Part shown: piece by piece, positions 48,940 through 59,662 of the stretch
Layout: every line of letters begins with the position of its first letter
Position numbering within the stretch: position 1 is the first letter of the stretch
Assembly (NCBI GenBank): GCA_028023455.1
Contig: JAQFVV010000448.1
Span: 498,001-562,000, forward strand
Reading direction: 5' to 3'
Source of the DNA: Epiperipatus broadwayi
Taxonomy: Eukaryota; Onychophora; Udeonychophora; Euonychophora; Peripatidae
DNA: 64,000 bases
Program-made: the position numbers and the translations under genes
Notes under the pieces: generated by a model
What the model saw: only the letters and a program-made list of their open reading frames with translations
What the model was told of the DNA's origin: nothing
Database searches by the model: none

Positions 48940-49210
48940 TTTTTTGGACAATGGAATGCTATTTTTTTTTTTGTTGATTCCATGTTGTTATTAGGTTTCT
49001 TAAATGAAAACTTAAATGAATGCAAACATGAGACAGATTGAAACACCAATATTGATGCTTATATTGAAGATCTATGCAAAGTAGGATATAATCATAATAC
49101 TTTAATTAATGCCATGAAGAAATTTTATAAGAAAATGAATGATTATCCTCACAACAAGCAGCCAAGAAACCTTGAATAAGTCTGCCCTATAAAAAATGAA
49201 AAAAAAAAAA
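48940..49210. other. Short segment partly inverse to the Penelope-like remnant
   Basis: ttggacaatggaatgctatt at 48946-48965 is the exact inverse of text at 49596-49615 inside the GIY-YIG remnant, so a small inverted piece of the same element probably lies here. The rest has no recognisable frame. Confidence 0.4.
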
Positions 49211-49249
49211 TGCTCCAACACTTACAATATTAGTTTGAGAACTCTTCTA

Positions 49250-49640
49250 ATTTAAACAGGCAGATAAACAATACTAAGGATAGGCTGCACCTTGATCATA
49301 CCCCCAAATAGTATATAAAGTCGGATGCAGCAATTCTTCTAGTAGTGCCATATATTATAGGAAGTCTTGAGCAAACATTGCTATTAGAGTTGCACAACAT
49401 AAATATCTATATAAACAAGCCATGAATAACTCTGAAAATAAGTCAATTTTTCTCAAGCTTGAGCAGAAATACACCATATTTTTTGACCCAGTAATGGTAA
49501 ATATTGTATGTTGTGAATGTGATGATAGAAAATGCAAAATAAAGAAGGCATGGTTTATTTTTATTAACCTTCATACTATTAACAAAAAAGAAAATAGCAT
49601 TCCATTGTCCAAAAAAATACATAATGTCCATCTTATATAA
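49250..49640 (+). pseudogene. Penelope-like GIY-YIG remnant
   Basis: Across two frames: NNTKDRL, a frame-shifted SIYKVGCSNS, a Y-Y-R-K-S segment where the other copies have YYGET, VAQHKYLYKQA, and then at 49422-49637 IKKAWFIFINLHTINKKENS. The layout matches the GIY-YIG domains at 7320 and 22510 but identity is low, so it is a separate, older family. Frameshifts and the lost ET turn make it inactive. Confidence 0.6.
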
Positions 49641-49806
49641 ATCTGACAATGCACCTTGCAGATTATGAATGATATGATTCTGGCCTTATCAATTGAAATC
49701 ATGTTCAGCAAGTGTTAAAGATTCTAATATTGAAGAATCTTTTCTTTTTCAAACAGAAAGAAGTAAGGATTTATAACATTATATTAATTTAAATAATTTG
49801 TTGGCC

Positions 49807-49843
49807 TGATGATGAATGCCAAATATTATAGGAAGAAGTAAGT
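49807..49843 (+). other. CTGATGATGA motif after the GIY-YIG remnant, copy 2
   Basis: cctgatgatgaatgccaaat followed by attataggaagaagtaag. Its position, about 170 bp after the GIY-YIG remnant, is where Penelope-like elements often carry a hammerhead. The core CTGATGA is present but helix II is not convincing. Confidence 0.35.
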
Positions 49844-50237
49844 ATTTTGAAGTTAAAGAGATGATGATAGGATAGGAAAAGCAAATGTAAGGAAAATATT
49901 ATGTATAAATTTAAAAAAATGGAGAATGGGAAAATAACTAAGCGATGGGAAGTAGAGAAGCTTGTCACAGAAATTAGGAATATGAAAGATAAGCTATGAA
50001 ATAACCACATATTTGTCTGTTTGCATTGTAATAGGAGGAAAACTTGAATAATATACATTTGAATAAAAATGTAGTATGTAATGCTTGCATAAACTATCAA
50101 TGAATTAATCTCTAAAGTCTTGAGATTTAACATTAATTATTAATAGGCATTTTGTTATTGAACAGTTTATCTGATCAAATATGCAGAACTGATATACTTA
50201 AACATTTCACTAATTTCAGCAATAAATCCAATTATAT

Positions 50238-50336
50238 TTGTCAAACGTTGGTGGCCTAGTTTTTAGCATAGCTGCCTTCCAAGCAGCTGGCCCAGGTTCG
50301 CTTCCCGGTCAGTGCTTTGACATATGAAGAAAAAAA
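50238..50336 (+). mobile_element. Retroposed tRNA-Gly copy with poly-A and 14-bp duplication
   Basis: A tRNA-Gly-like sequence (50245-50315) is followed by tttgacatatgaag and an A-run. The whole is flanked by aaatccaattatat at 50224-50237 and 50337-50350 (part of the A stretch may belong to the tail). This is the pattern of a LINE-mobilised tRNA pseudogene or a young tRNA-derived SINE. Confidence 0.8.
50245..50315 (+). tRNA. tRNA-Gly (anticodon TCC), pseudogene
   Basis: The anticodon arm gctgccttccaagcagc forms a perfect stem with loop CTTCCAA, anticodon TCC. The T arm ccagg-ttcgctt-cccgg has one mismatch. The acceptor strands acgttgg and tcagtgc pair weakly (an A-C mismatch and three G-T pairs), and the D arm is altered (cctagtttttagc). 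Retroposition flanks and the damaged acceptor argue for a pseudogene. Confidence 0.75.
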
Positions 50337-50350
50337 AAATCCAATTATAT

Positions 50351-52588
50351 AATATATGACACTACATCTTAAATTATCAATAATAATCAAATCAAATATT
50401 CTGCACTATTTAGATTTTTTCCATTAAGAAGTTCATTCCGAGTACTGGTTACATTTCAGATACATGATCTATTCTAAAATGCTGGGGAAAAAGATATCTG
50501 TAAAAGATGATTTTTATTTGTATTATTAAATGACATAGGCCATAATGATGAGTACTAAGGGTTGTGCTTCAAATCTTAAAGCCATATTTTTATTAATTTT
50601 TATGCACAATCTTTATTTAACTAAACATGCAAAAAAAATATCTGAAAATAAGACTAAAATAGTAATAGTTCATCAACAATATATTTCTTAAAGTAACACA
50701 ATAATAAAGAATATTAATATAAACATACCACGGTCATAAGTGTGGGTATATGTTATGGGGTTTGAACTGCTGGACATTTTTCTATCATATTCTTAAACAA
50801 TTCAATCTCAATTTTATTCCTGTCCACCAATATATGGTTTTAACATTATCTAATAGATGAGTCAAATTTAACCATTTTAATGTAAACAATAATATATAAA
50901 ATTCAAAATTTTCTTATTTTATAATTTGAACATGGAGAGAAAATTACTGGTTTTTAATTTTTTAATATGCACACATTTGTTGTAAAGTTATTTCAAATAT
51001 TTTTAGTTGGTCTTCTTAACTTTGAAGGTTCATTAAGGGATACATTTTCAATTATTTTCCACATTATAGTCATCTTCATAATTGGATAATTTTCAATTTA
51101 TTTCAAATCTTTTTTGGATAGGTTAAATTTTAATTGTTGCAGGCAACACTCGGGCAGTAAAACAAACTATCTCTGTAGTACAATATTTTTTTGGCATGGT
51201 TGTTAACAGGTTACATTTCAAACTATATTAGGATTTAGGTAAGTCATTCCTCTCTTCACATGACTGGAAGATAATAGTATGATTCATTGCCAGACATCTT
51301 GGGACAGCTTTAACCATAAATTAGATTTTTTTATCATTATGTTTAGGATATAGTGACAAATACTTTTCCTACTATTTCTTTCTTGTCTGGTAATCAAGAT
51401 TAATTATGAGAAATAACTGATTAACATTCTGAAATCTTTTTTTTTTTTACTCATACAAACCCATTTTCTAGATGATTAAAATGAAAGGCTTTGGCCAATG
51501 ATGAACTTGTGAACTGATTTGTAATAATTTGGCTTTTCGCATCACCTTTTTCATAATTCTGCCTCTTGTACTTACCAAAAAGCATGTTTTGGTAATTGAG
51601 AAGCTACTTCGTTCATTTTCAAGGATGTTTTCAAAAACATCCAGATCTTTTTATCTTATTTTGCAAATATTTGCTAACAGAAAGAAAAAAAAATCTAATT
51701 TTAAATCTTTGTACAAAACAAAAATAAATAGTCAAACCTTTATTCGTTTTTATTTTAGTCTAGTTATCGACTCTTTTACTATTTTTTTTTGGTCAATCAT
51801 ATGTTATTAAAAATATATATTCCACATTTACATTTTCCTACTATCCAAATTCCTCTTTACAAATGAAGGCTATGTGTTCTGTTTACTATAATGTGTATAA
51901 AATTTTTATCTAGCAGCTTTCATGAAAGCACATCACAACATTTATGTAATTCATATTGTGTATTTTTAGAGAATTTTTCCCTTTTATATATATGACAAGT
52001 GAGTAGTTATTTGGATTAGTTCACTTTTAAATTTTTTTTTTATGATTGTATTGATGTAATATCGAAATCTTAATCCAATATTATTACTTAAATACTGAAA
52101 GCTATATTGTGAACAAATATAATTTCTAAATTTGAAAATATAAACTCTTACTAGTTCTATTGCATATTATAAAAACGATTGTACATTTGACTTTGGCAGA
52201 AATAAAAAAAAAATACATTGAAAATAAAAAATTAAATGTTTTTAATTAAAATTTTTGAATCTCCTAATAAATATATATTGTTTCTAACAAAATACACATT
52301 TACTTCAATCTTAACTATAACTAAAAATTTGAGTCAAATTCTTGAATTGTTCAAATGATTCAGAATTTATGAAAAAGCTGTTTAAGTGTTAAGGTATTCA
52401 TGTTGTATGTTATATGTGAATAATTCTTCATAAGCCATCATACATTTTTTTTAAATACTACATACCTATTAATAATGTCATTTTTATTTTTACAATAAAT
52501 ATTTTATAATTTAAATTATTATACCAAAATAGGAATAATTTGTAATGTGATCTAAACAAATGCACAATATTTTATTTTAAAAAAATAT
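50351..52588. other. Decayed repeat DNA, no gene
   Basis: It includes the second copy of the diverged long repeat (50740-51660). The open frame at 51529-51810 is F/S/I/K-rich and has no recognisable domain. Still within the 31-kb VWA8 intron. Confidence 0.4.
50740..51660. repeat. Diverged long repeat, copy 2
   Basis: Same family and orientation as 44880-45830. Shared blocks include ctggaagataatag, aatcaagattaattatgaga and tttctagatgattaaaatga. Family not recognised. Confidence 0.55.
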
Positions 52589-55500
52589 GTGTGCATAGGA
52601 AAAAATCATGCATTAAATAAAGAGCTGGAGGAAATTAATAGGAAACTAAAAGAGTGCTCAGTAGAAGCTGATTCAATTGATAGCATAATGAGCCTCAAGT
52701 GCAAATACAGAGCAAAGCAGCAGGCTCTTGCAGAATACATTTCTACCAAGAGAGCCAAAATATATCTGGCTGCCCAGCATTGCTGGACTAGGGGATACAT
52801 AAGATGGGCACTGGGAACATCAAAGAATCCAAACACACCCACAATTTTCAAGCATGGTGGGACCATTGTGACTGGGCAACATATGATGGAGAAAATAAAG
52901 TTTCATTATCAAAAGAAGCTTCAAAAATGCAACCTATCTGAGGCTCATGAATCCATGCTATAACCTACTTGGGATGGTCATGGCATTACAGGGTCTGACA
53001 TCAGAGACAAACTGTTGTCACTTCCTGACAATGTGCACCCTGGGATGCATGGCATTTCCAAATTTCTCATCTCCCATCTCAGCAATTCTGTTCCTATAAT
53101 TATGGGAATGATAAATTATCTAGCAAAGCAGCAATGAACTATTAAAAAAGTATATCCAGTTGCCTTGCCTTTCATGAATAAAGGTCAAGATTCAACTGAT
53201 ATTAATAATATCAGACTGATTTCAATGTCACCCCTTTTTATTAAGATCATAGAAGGTGTTGTCAAGGACAAGATTCAATCAAAAATTTTAAGTCACATTG
53301 TACCATCTCAATATGCCAAAAAAGGGTCATCAGCACTTACAGCAGTTGGAGAAGCAAAAGTTCTATTGGGCTACATAAGAACTAACAGAAAGTCCAAACC
53401 GATTGCTGTCCAGTTGGATATAACCGAGGCATTCAACTCGGTTAACATCAACACTCTCCTAAATATGCTAAAGGTCCTTGACATCCCCTCTGAAATAATT
53501 CAGATTCTTGATAACTTTTTATGCAATAGAGAGATTCATATATCTCAATGGATCATACACAGATAGTTTTGTACCAAATATTTCTATTCCACAAGGTTCT
53601 CCTCTCAGTGCCCTACTGTTTGCATGCTACATCAATCCTCTCTTAAAGGAAATACATCCCCAGATTAAAAAGAACTTTCCACACAATAGCTTATATGGAT
53701 GATGTGTTGGTTGTTCTTCCTTCAGAGAAGCATCTCAACAGTCTCTATACTGTGTTGGATAAGTTCACTAGTCTAACAGAATTAAAAATAAGCCCAGTTA
53801 AATCATCTACCTGGGTTATATACCCTGGAAAGAAAGTTAACTCAAGATTTAAAGCAGAAGCTCAGAGGTTTCTGGGCTTTTCAATCTGTAAATCTCAGCC
53901 GCAATGTCCAAGGAACTTGTCAAGATCCTGAATTCTGCAGATAAGATTACTCAGACACTCGTTGGGGTATACCTTTCCCTTCAGGGGAAGGTAGCGCTAC
54001 TGAACATGAACATCTTTAGTAAGATTTCATATTTCTTTCCAGTTATGACTGTAACCAAAACATTTATTAAACAAATCAATAAACTTTGCTCAAGGCTCTT
54101 CCGGAAGGGCCATACCATTGCCATAAGTATTAGTAACATGCAAAAACCAAAGAAGTTAAACGGTATGTCGCTTCACTTCATTCCAGTCTTTTTACACCAA
54201 AAATCTCACACCCTGTTATATAACCTGATCCAAAAATATAGCCATAGTCAAATTACAGAAATAATTCAGCAAACTGATCGGCCTCTACCTCGGAAAATAT
54301 ATTGGCTTGACTAACTAATAAGCACTCTAATATGACAAAATCAGAATACAGAACCATCTTTCCAAGGAAAAATTAAATTGTGGTATGCATATCACATCAT
54401 AAGCCTGGACCTATTCTCTATTAAGCCATAACTCTGCTTGTCAAACAAAAATATAATTACTTTAATTAAGTTCTGGGCCCTTGAGCCAAAATACCTGGAC
54501 ATTATTATCAAGATCAATTTAAATGCTATGCCAACAAATTGGTTTCTCAGGTATTGAAGGCTGATCACCAAAGTGGAAACAACATACTCTAATTGCCAGA
54601 GATATGATGAAACGTTTGCATGTTATTAAGTCATGCTTTGGGCTTGGAAATGCTAAAAGCCTCATATGTAATAATTTAGTTATAGACTATTATCAAATCA
54701 TGGATCTCAAAGAGTGCATTCATGGGAGAGACATTCCTATTACACCTGGGTCTCTTTTTACACAGACTTATTTAACACGATTTTGAAGTTACGCGATTCG
54801 TGTTTCACCGGAAGTCAATTTCCGATAATGCGCTATTGCTTTAAATATGAAATTTCACGTGCTTTATAACAGTAAGATTTTATGCAATAATGAAATTAAA
54901 ATCATGATTTCCACATTTTATGTATACACATATTAAATTTTACAAGATTATAGTGTAAATTTGTTCAAACATTGTGCGTGTTAATTTTGCATTTTAAATC
55001 ACATGCTGTTTTTGCTTTTTAAAAAAGAATGTAATCAATTATTATTTTCTTATTAATGACACTAATCGTTAACATGCTTTTAAATTCCAACGAGAGCTAA
55101 ATGGTTGTATGTCTGGATATCGCGAGCTTCGTAAACAATTAATAAAATCATCGTCTCAAAGATTAATTACGTTGTCATCAGAAAATCATAATAATTAAAA
55201 CGTGTATAAAAAAATGTAAATTACTGTACTATAAATTGTGCATAAAAATATATTATTTTGAATAAAATTAAATATTATAGTTAAAAAAAGTTTGTCTTGT
55301 ATCAATTTTTTTTAAATTTGAAATTTTTTATTAATCATATTTTATTTCCTTATTTTTTTTTTGCTCGAATTTTAAAGTAATTTTACGTTGGTGCTTTGCT
55401 TTTACGCAAATTTTGAAAAATCACAGACTGCATCCCCCCTTTTTCAATCTGTATGTCTATTTTTGCGTGATTTCGTTTGCGCGTGTTTTCTGAGGAACCT

Positions 55501-55732
55501 ATCTATCGCATAAAACGAGACCCAGGCATATAAGGTTATCTGTTTTTCTTAGCTACTCAATTTGGCTTGTCAGGTGTGGCAAATTATATACTTTATCCCA
55601 ACCAGAAAAATATCATCTCTTTCTCAATGTGATTAGGAAAATAAAAGAAAGAGGCAAAACCTTGGCCACAAAATTCCTCTATGAGGAGACATGGAAGCTT
55701 TTTAATATACCATCTGAATAGACTAGAGCAAA
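52589..55732 (+). pseudogene. Non-LTR retrotransposon, interrupted by a DNA transposon
   Basis: Polymerase-encoding LINE of a clade I cannot assign. N-terminal part 52589-52963 with TRGYIRWALGTS. Palm: DINNIRLISMSPLFIKIIEG, motif A AVQLDITEAFNSVN (second aspartate now asparagine), motif B SIPQGSPLSALLFACYINPL near 53587, and motif C MDDVLVVLPS at 53695 with both aspartates. Thumb and C-terminus follow through 54786 with several frame changes. A Tigger-like element (54743-55528) splits the end: removing it and one TA gives a frame that runs about 60 more codons to a tag at 55721. No endonuclease is visible upstream, so the 5' end is truncated. It lies at the 3' side of the 31-kb VWA8 intron. 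Confidence 0.82.
54743..55528. mobile_element. Tigger/pogo-like non-autonomous DNA transposon, 786 bp
   Basis: Flanked by TA on both sides (54741-54742 and 55529-55530). Ends read cacctgggtctctttttac at the left and, inverted, tgcctgggtctcgttttatg at the right, so the terminal inverted repeats share CCTGGGTCTC. The motifs tcgttttatgcgatagatag and acgcgattcgtg with CG-rich ends resemble Tigger-group elements. The interior is AT-rich without a transposase frame. It splits the LINE frame at 52589-55732 and is therefore younger than it. Confidence 0.85.
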
Positions 55733-56078
55733 CGGTCTTATATGCATCTTCATAGATGATAAATTTACATTTTACTCAAATGTATAATGAATTCAATATA
55801 GATATGTATTGATTGCTTTTGCATTGAAGAATTTATTTTAGAAATCTTTTGATACACTACATGGAATAGATTAGATCAAATGAATTTGTATACATCTTCA
55901 TAGGAAAAATAGTCTTTGTGTAAGGACTAGATGACTAATTTACTATTTATTCAAAGATATAATGTATTCAATATAATCGTGTATCAATTGTTTTGCATTA
56001 ATAAATTTGTTTTAGAATAAATAATGTATCAATTGTTTTGCATTAATAAATTTGTTTTAGAATAAATAAAGTATATCA
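55733..56078. repeat. Tandem repeats after the LINE
   Basis: Units starting tagactagagcaaacgg or tagattagatcaaatg and containing acatcttcatag and ttcaatata repeat imperfectly (~130 bp), then a clean 44-bp direct duplication, gtatcaattgttttgcatta..., occupies 55981-56024 and 56025-56068. This may be the LINE's 3' untranslated region. Confidence 0.7.
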
Positions 56079-56820
56079 AATTAGCAATAGCTTATGTATG
56101 CAAACATACGCACACACACACAATATTTTTATAAGGTAAAAGTATTGTGTGTGTATATAGGGCAAAACTATATATTAAATAAATCATTTTTTTTTTTCTA
56201 CTTCAATTTCTATGCTTTTTTTTTTACTTAAATAACTTTACTGTTTGACCTTTGCTCTAATTAATAGATCATGTAATATTACTATTATTATTATATTATA
56301 TATATATAGTCTCAAGTATATTGGACTATAAATAAAAGTGGGATTCTATCTATTGTTAAAAGAAGGTTTCCTTAACAACAGGTTGAAATTGTTGATTGTT
56401 ATTGATATTGGTATTGTCTAAGTGTTGACTGGTTTTAATGATTACTTATAAACCCTATTAAGTCTTGAACATTATTACACTTATTATTTAAGTAAAACTT
56501 TGGGTGCAATTTGAAAATTATAATTGCAGTTTGTATTGTTATAATTGACTATTTATTAGTCTGCATTCAGAATAGGTTATATTTACCTTATTAAGATGGT
56601 TTATTTAAACTCCTTTGTATCAATAATTTCAATCTCTGTGGTCAACTTGTGATCTTTAGTGTCTATATAAATATATTGATTTATAAATAAAGATGGGATA
56701 TCACTTTTATTGTTAAAAGGGAGTCGCCTGCACACATTGGACCATAATACGTCCATTTAATTATGTAGAAGAGGGATGCCAGAATACAAGCTGAATAGTA
56801 AAATTTAAATATATATATTA
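56079..56820. other. Intronic DNA with two related short segments
   Basis: Segments near 56310-56380 and 56670-56730 share a word like ggactataaataaa and gggattctat/gggatatcac with ttgttaaaaga, suggesting an old duplication about 360 bp apart. No gene. Confidence 0.45.
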
Positions 56821-56901
56821 TTTATACTAAACGTAATGTAATTATAAAGGACTTTTACTCAAACTTTCAAACTCCCTACATCTATCCAATATATCTTATA
56901 C

Positions 56902-57350
56902 ATTACATGATCACCATTTCTTATGCTTGCACATAACTGTTATTAACACAGGCAAAACTCTCCATACAGTAGTGCCAGTCAGAGTAATCAATGGATGCCA
57001 GAAGGCTTGTGCATAAAATCCCCATGGTAGTGCCTATTCATCCATATGACTATATAAGCTATTGAGCTTAGACTGAAAATATTATTGTGTTTTCAACATT
57101 ATTCTTATAGTTTTGTAGTTAAGTAGAGATTAATGATGGCTGCTGGAGGGTTGCATTAGATACTAAGATTCAGGAGCAGGGCTCCCAGATCCAAAGTTCC
57201 TCACTGATGAAGGCCCAATCCAGAAACCAAGTCTGGGGATATTGGATGAGTATGCACTAGATGGGGATTTTATGCACAAGCCTTCTGGCATCCCTTGATT
57301 ACTCTGACTGGCACTGAGTGGCACTACTGTATGGAGTTTTGCCTGTGTTA
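56902..57350. mobile_element. F1 element nested in F2, 11-bp duplication
   Basis: Flanked by atatcttatac at 56891-56901 and 57351-57361. The target is F2 text, so the duplication and uninterrupted F2 on removal show nested insertion. It contains an inverted left piece, then the sense unit with a degraded hammerhead at 57199-57238, and ends gttttgcctgtgtta. Confidence 0.85.
57199..57238 (+). ncRNA. Hammerhead relic, F1 family
   Basis: CTGATGA and helix I CCTCA/TGGGG are present, but helix II reads aggcccaatcca and helix III ACCAAGT pairs poorly. Probably weak or inactive. Confidence 0.6.
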
Positions 57351-57406
57351 ATATCTTATACAACTGATACACATGATCACATACATGTGAAAAAGATAAA
57401 TGATTT

Positions 57407-57448
57407 CCAATATACATATTTCATGCTGAATCAGCACTCATCAGTTGG
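57407..57448 (-). ncRNA. Type I hammerhead ribozyme, F2 family, intact core
   Basis: Minus strand: helix I CCAA/TTGG (with GATC-type pairing further out after an internal loop), core CTGATGA, helix II GTGCTG/CAGCAT with loop ATT, GAA, helix III ATA/TAT with loop TG, cleavage nucleotide A. Every invariant position is present, and helix II has five Watson-Crick pairs plus a G-U. Confidence 0.8.
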
Positions 57449-57822
57449 TCCAGATCATCATCTCCCACACATATATACAATCAGTGGTCAGTTTATATTA
57501 AGGTAGCAAATCTTTAAATTTTAATGGACAAGCTTCAATGTTTTCAACTCTTCAGCCATCCATTTCATTGAAAATCCAAGGATGGATTACTCTAGGCTTT
57601 TGTGTGAGGTGTCAGACTAACTTAAGGTCAACATAGGTAGGACAATAATATTGGTATCAACAAGAGCTTTGAGCATTCCATCCTTGGATTTTCAATAAAA
57701 TAGATAGCTGAAGAGTTGAAGAGTGAAGAAGATTGAAGCTTGTTCATTAAAGTTTAAAGATTTGCTATATTAATATAAACTGAACACTGACTGTATTTAT
57801 GTGTGGGAGACGGTGATCTGGA

Positions 57823-57864
57823 CCAACTGATGAATGCTGGTTCAGCATGAAATATATATATTGG
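57823..57864 (+). ncRNA. Type I hammerhead ribozyme, F2 family, intact core
   Basis: CCAA/TTGG helix I, CTGATGA, perfect six-pair helix II ATGCTG/CAGCAT with loop GTT, GAA, helix III ATA/TAT, cleavage nucleotide A. The difference from the copy at 57407 at the first helix II pair (G-U versus A-U) is compensated, supporting selection on structure at some time. Confidence 0.82.
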
Positions 57865-57989
57865 CAATCATTTATCTTTTTCACATGTACTTGGTCATGT
57901 GTATCAGTTGTATAAGATAGATTAGATAGATATAGGGAACTTGAAAGTTCAAGTTCAAATCCCTTATAATTACATTAAGTTTAGTATAG

Positions 57990-59568
57990 ACAATATATAC
58001 ATATTTAAATATTATATATGTAAATGAACAGGAAGTAACTGAAAGTTTCAGTGAGTTATGTAAATAAATTCTCCAAAAGATAGATGATACCACCCATCTC
58101 TCAGCATTTGTTCTTATAAGTATATATACATGCATAGTAATGACATTCATCTTCACTCATAATATATATGTATGGACACTTATCGCTAGTGTCTGTAAAC
58201 TTTCACAAATGAATGAAAGTTAAATTTTGTTATAGTGATTAATTATATTAAGGTTTAAAGTTATAAATAAAGATAACTGTTCCTATATATCATGATCATT
58301 TTTAGCCATTATTGATCCATTGCAAGTTGAATCTTGCTTCTCCAAACTATAATTTTTCGTCTCTACATTATACCAGCAAATTTCCAAATTTCACCCATTC
58401 ATCTCACTTGTGGTATGTTTTTTATAATCTCTTGCAACCAGTTTAGCAAAATCCCTATGATACAACTTTTGTATTGATTATCATTATGCTAAAAGTTAAA
58501 GTACTTGCAGTTCATAGCTATGTATTTTTTTACTCTCATTATTTATGTTACTAGACAAATAAATAGTTTGCTTGAGTTTGAACTTAAATGAATGAAACTT
58601 TGTCATTACTTTAAATTGTATTATAAAAATAAAAGACTTTTGAATAGGGTGCAATAGCAATTCTTTGTCTAATAGTCTTTTCTGCTACAATGAAGTTTTA
58701 AGTAGATGAATATATAGAAGTCCTGGTATAGATTGCATTGTTGAATACTTAGCATTATGGGAAAAGTTAAATTTTATTAATGTTTTTTTTTCTTCTGTCG
58801 GGTCTTTTCTAATAGCAAAGCAAATATTTCGTACATTACAATGTTAATCTTTTTTATCTCACTAATTTCTGTGACCCACCAAATCAAAGCATCAACAACT
58901 TATCTACATTATATTTAAGTGCATTTGTCGTGATTAACTTTTTCTTTTTACTTTAATACCAACTTTTCCAACTTAAGTTATGATTGCACTTTAGATGGAA
59001 AATCAAAGATTTTTATGACAGTCTTTTTCAGTAGGAAATACTTTTTGCAAAATGTCTATATTAATTAGTGAGTCACTTTTTACTCACATAGTAAATATTT
59101 GATTTAAATTTAAACCAATCCTTTCTATATCTATATTAATCTGATATTAGATCTACACCACATAATTTATTGCAATAACATTATATTTGTAAGGTAACTG
59201 CAGAGAATGTAAATTATAATAAATTAAATTACATATGACAAATAAATAACACATTTTTTTAAAAGAAAAACATCTCATGCAAGTATCATTGAAGGATTCA
59301 CAACTGTGAATAATTTGTTTATGTATACTCTTATTACATACACGCATATATATATGTCTGATCTTTATCTATTTATTTCATAGTTGTAAACAACTGTGAA
59401 CGTATACTCTTATAACATCAAACCTCCACTCTTATTACATACATGCATATATATATATGTGTGTGTGTGTGATATCTTGATCTATTTATTTCATAGTTAA
59501 ATATTTGAAAACCAGGCACTCTTCACAAACCTGGTAATAATTGTAAACACTTTTTTTTTTTTTATTAG
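57990..59568. other. AT-rich intron with a local duplication
   Basis: Last part of the 31-kb VWA8 intron. Two direct copies of a ~75-bp stretch (tactcttattacatac with tatttatttcatagtt) lie around 59325-59392 and 59425-59500, with a GT run in the second. No gene. Confidence 0.5.
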
Positions 59569-59662
59569 AATCCCATTACCAAAAATTCAGTTATATTCTT
59601 CATGGAATACAAGCAGCAAAAAAATTGATATTCCTGTTAATTCTGGTAAAATTTTAATCAAA
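59569..59662 (+). CDS. VWA8: VWA8 exon, 94 bp
   Basis: After completing the split glutamate codon it reads IPLPKIQLYSSWNTSSKKID and IPVNSGKILIK, ending in phase 0 before gtaagt. The intron ends with a T-run and tttattag. The K-E-(I/L)-P-L-P junction after IAK matches the family segment that follows the first ATPase module; the remainder is the less conserved linker toward the middle region. Phase fit with the exon at 28171 is exact over a 31-kb intron. Confidence 0.8.

Larger units (their letters stand above)
56822..57989. mobile_element. F2 hammerhead palindrome, copy c, interrupted by F1
   Basis: Outer ends are tatactaaacgtaatgtaat at the left and the inverse (attacattaagtttagtata) at the right. 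The left arm is split by an F1 insertion (56902-57350). Inner arms contain tcaactcttcagccatcc and the inverse ggatggct-like text around 57700. Two intact hammerheads face away from each other at 57407-57448 (minus) and 57823-57864 (plus). It lies about 1.6 kb upstream of a VWA8 exon. Confidence 0.82.

Noticed and set aside
51529-51810. 93-codon frame
   Set aside because: Lies in the diverged long repeat, with the residue bias of AT-rich DNA and no domain.
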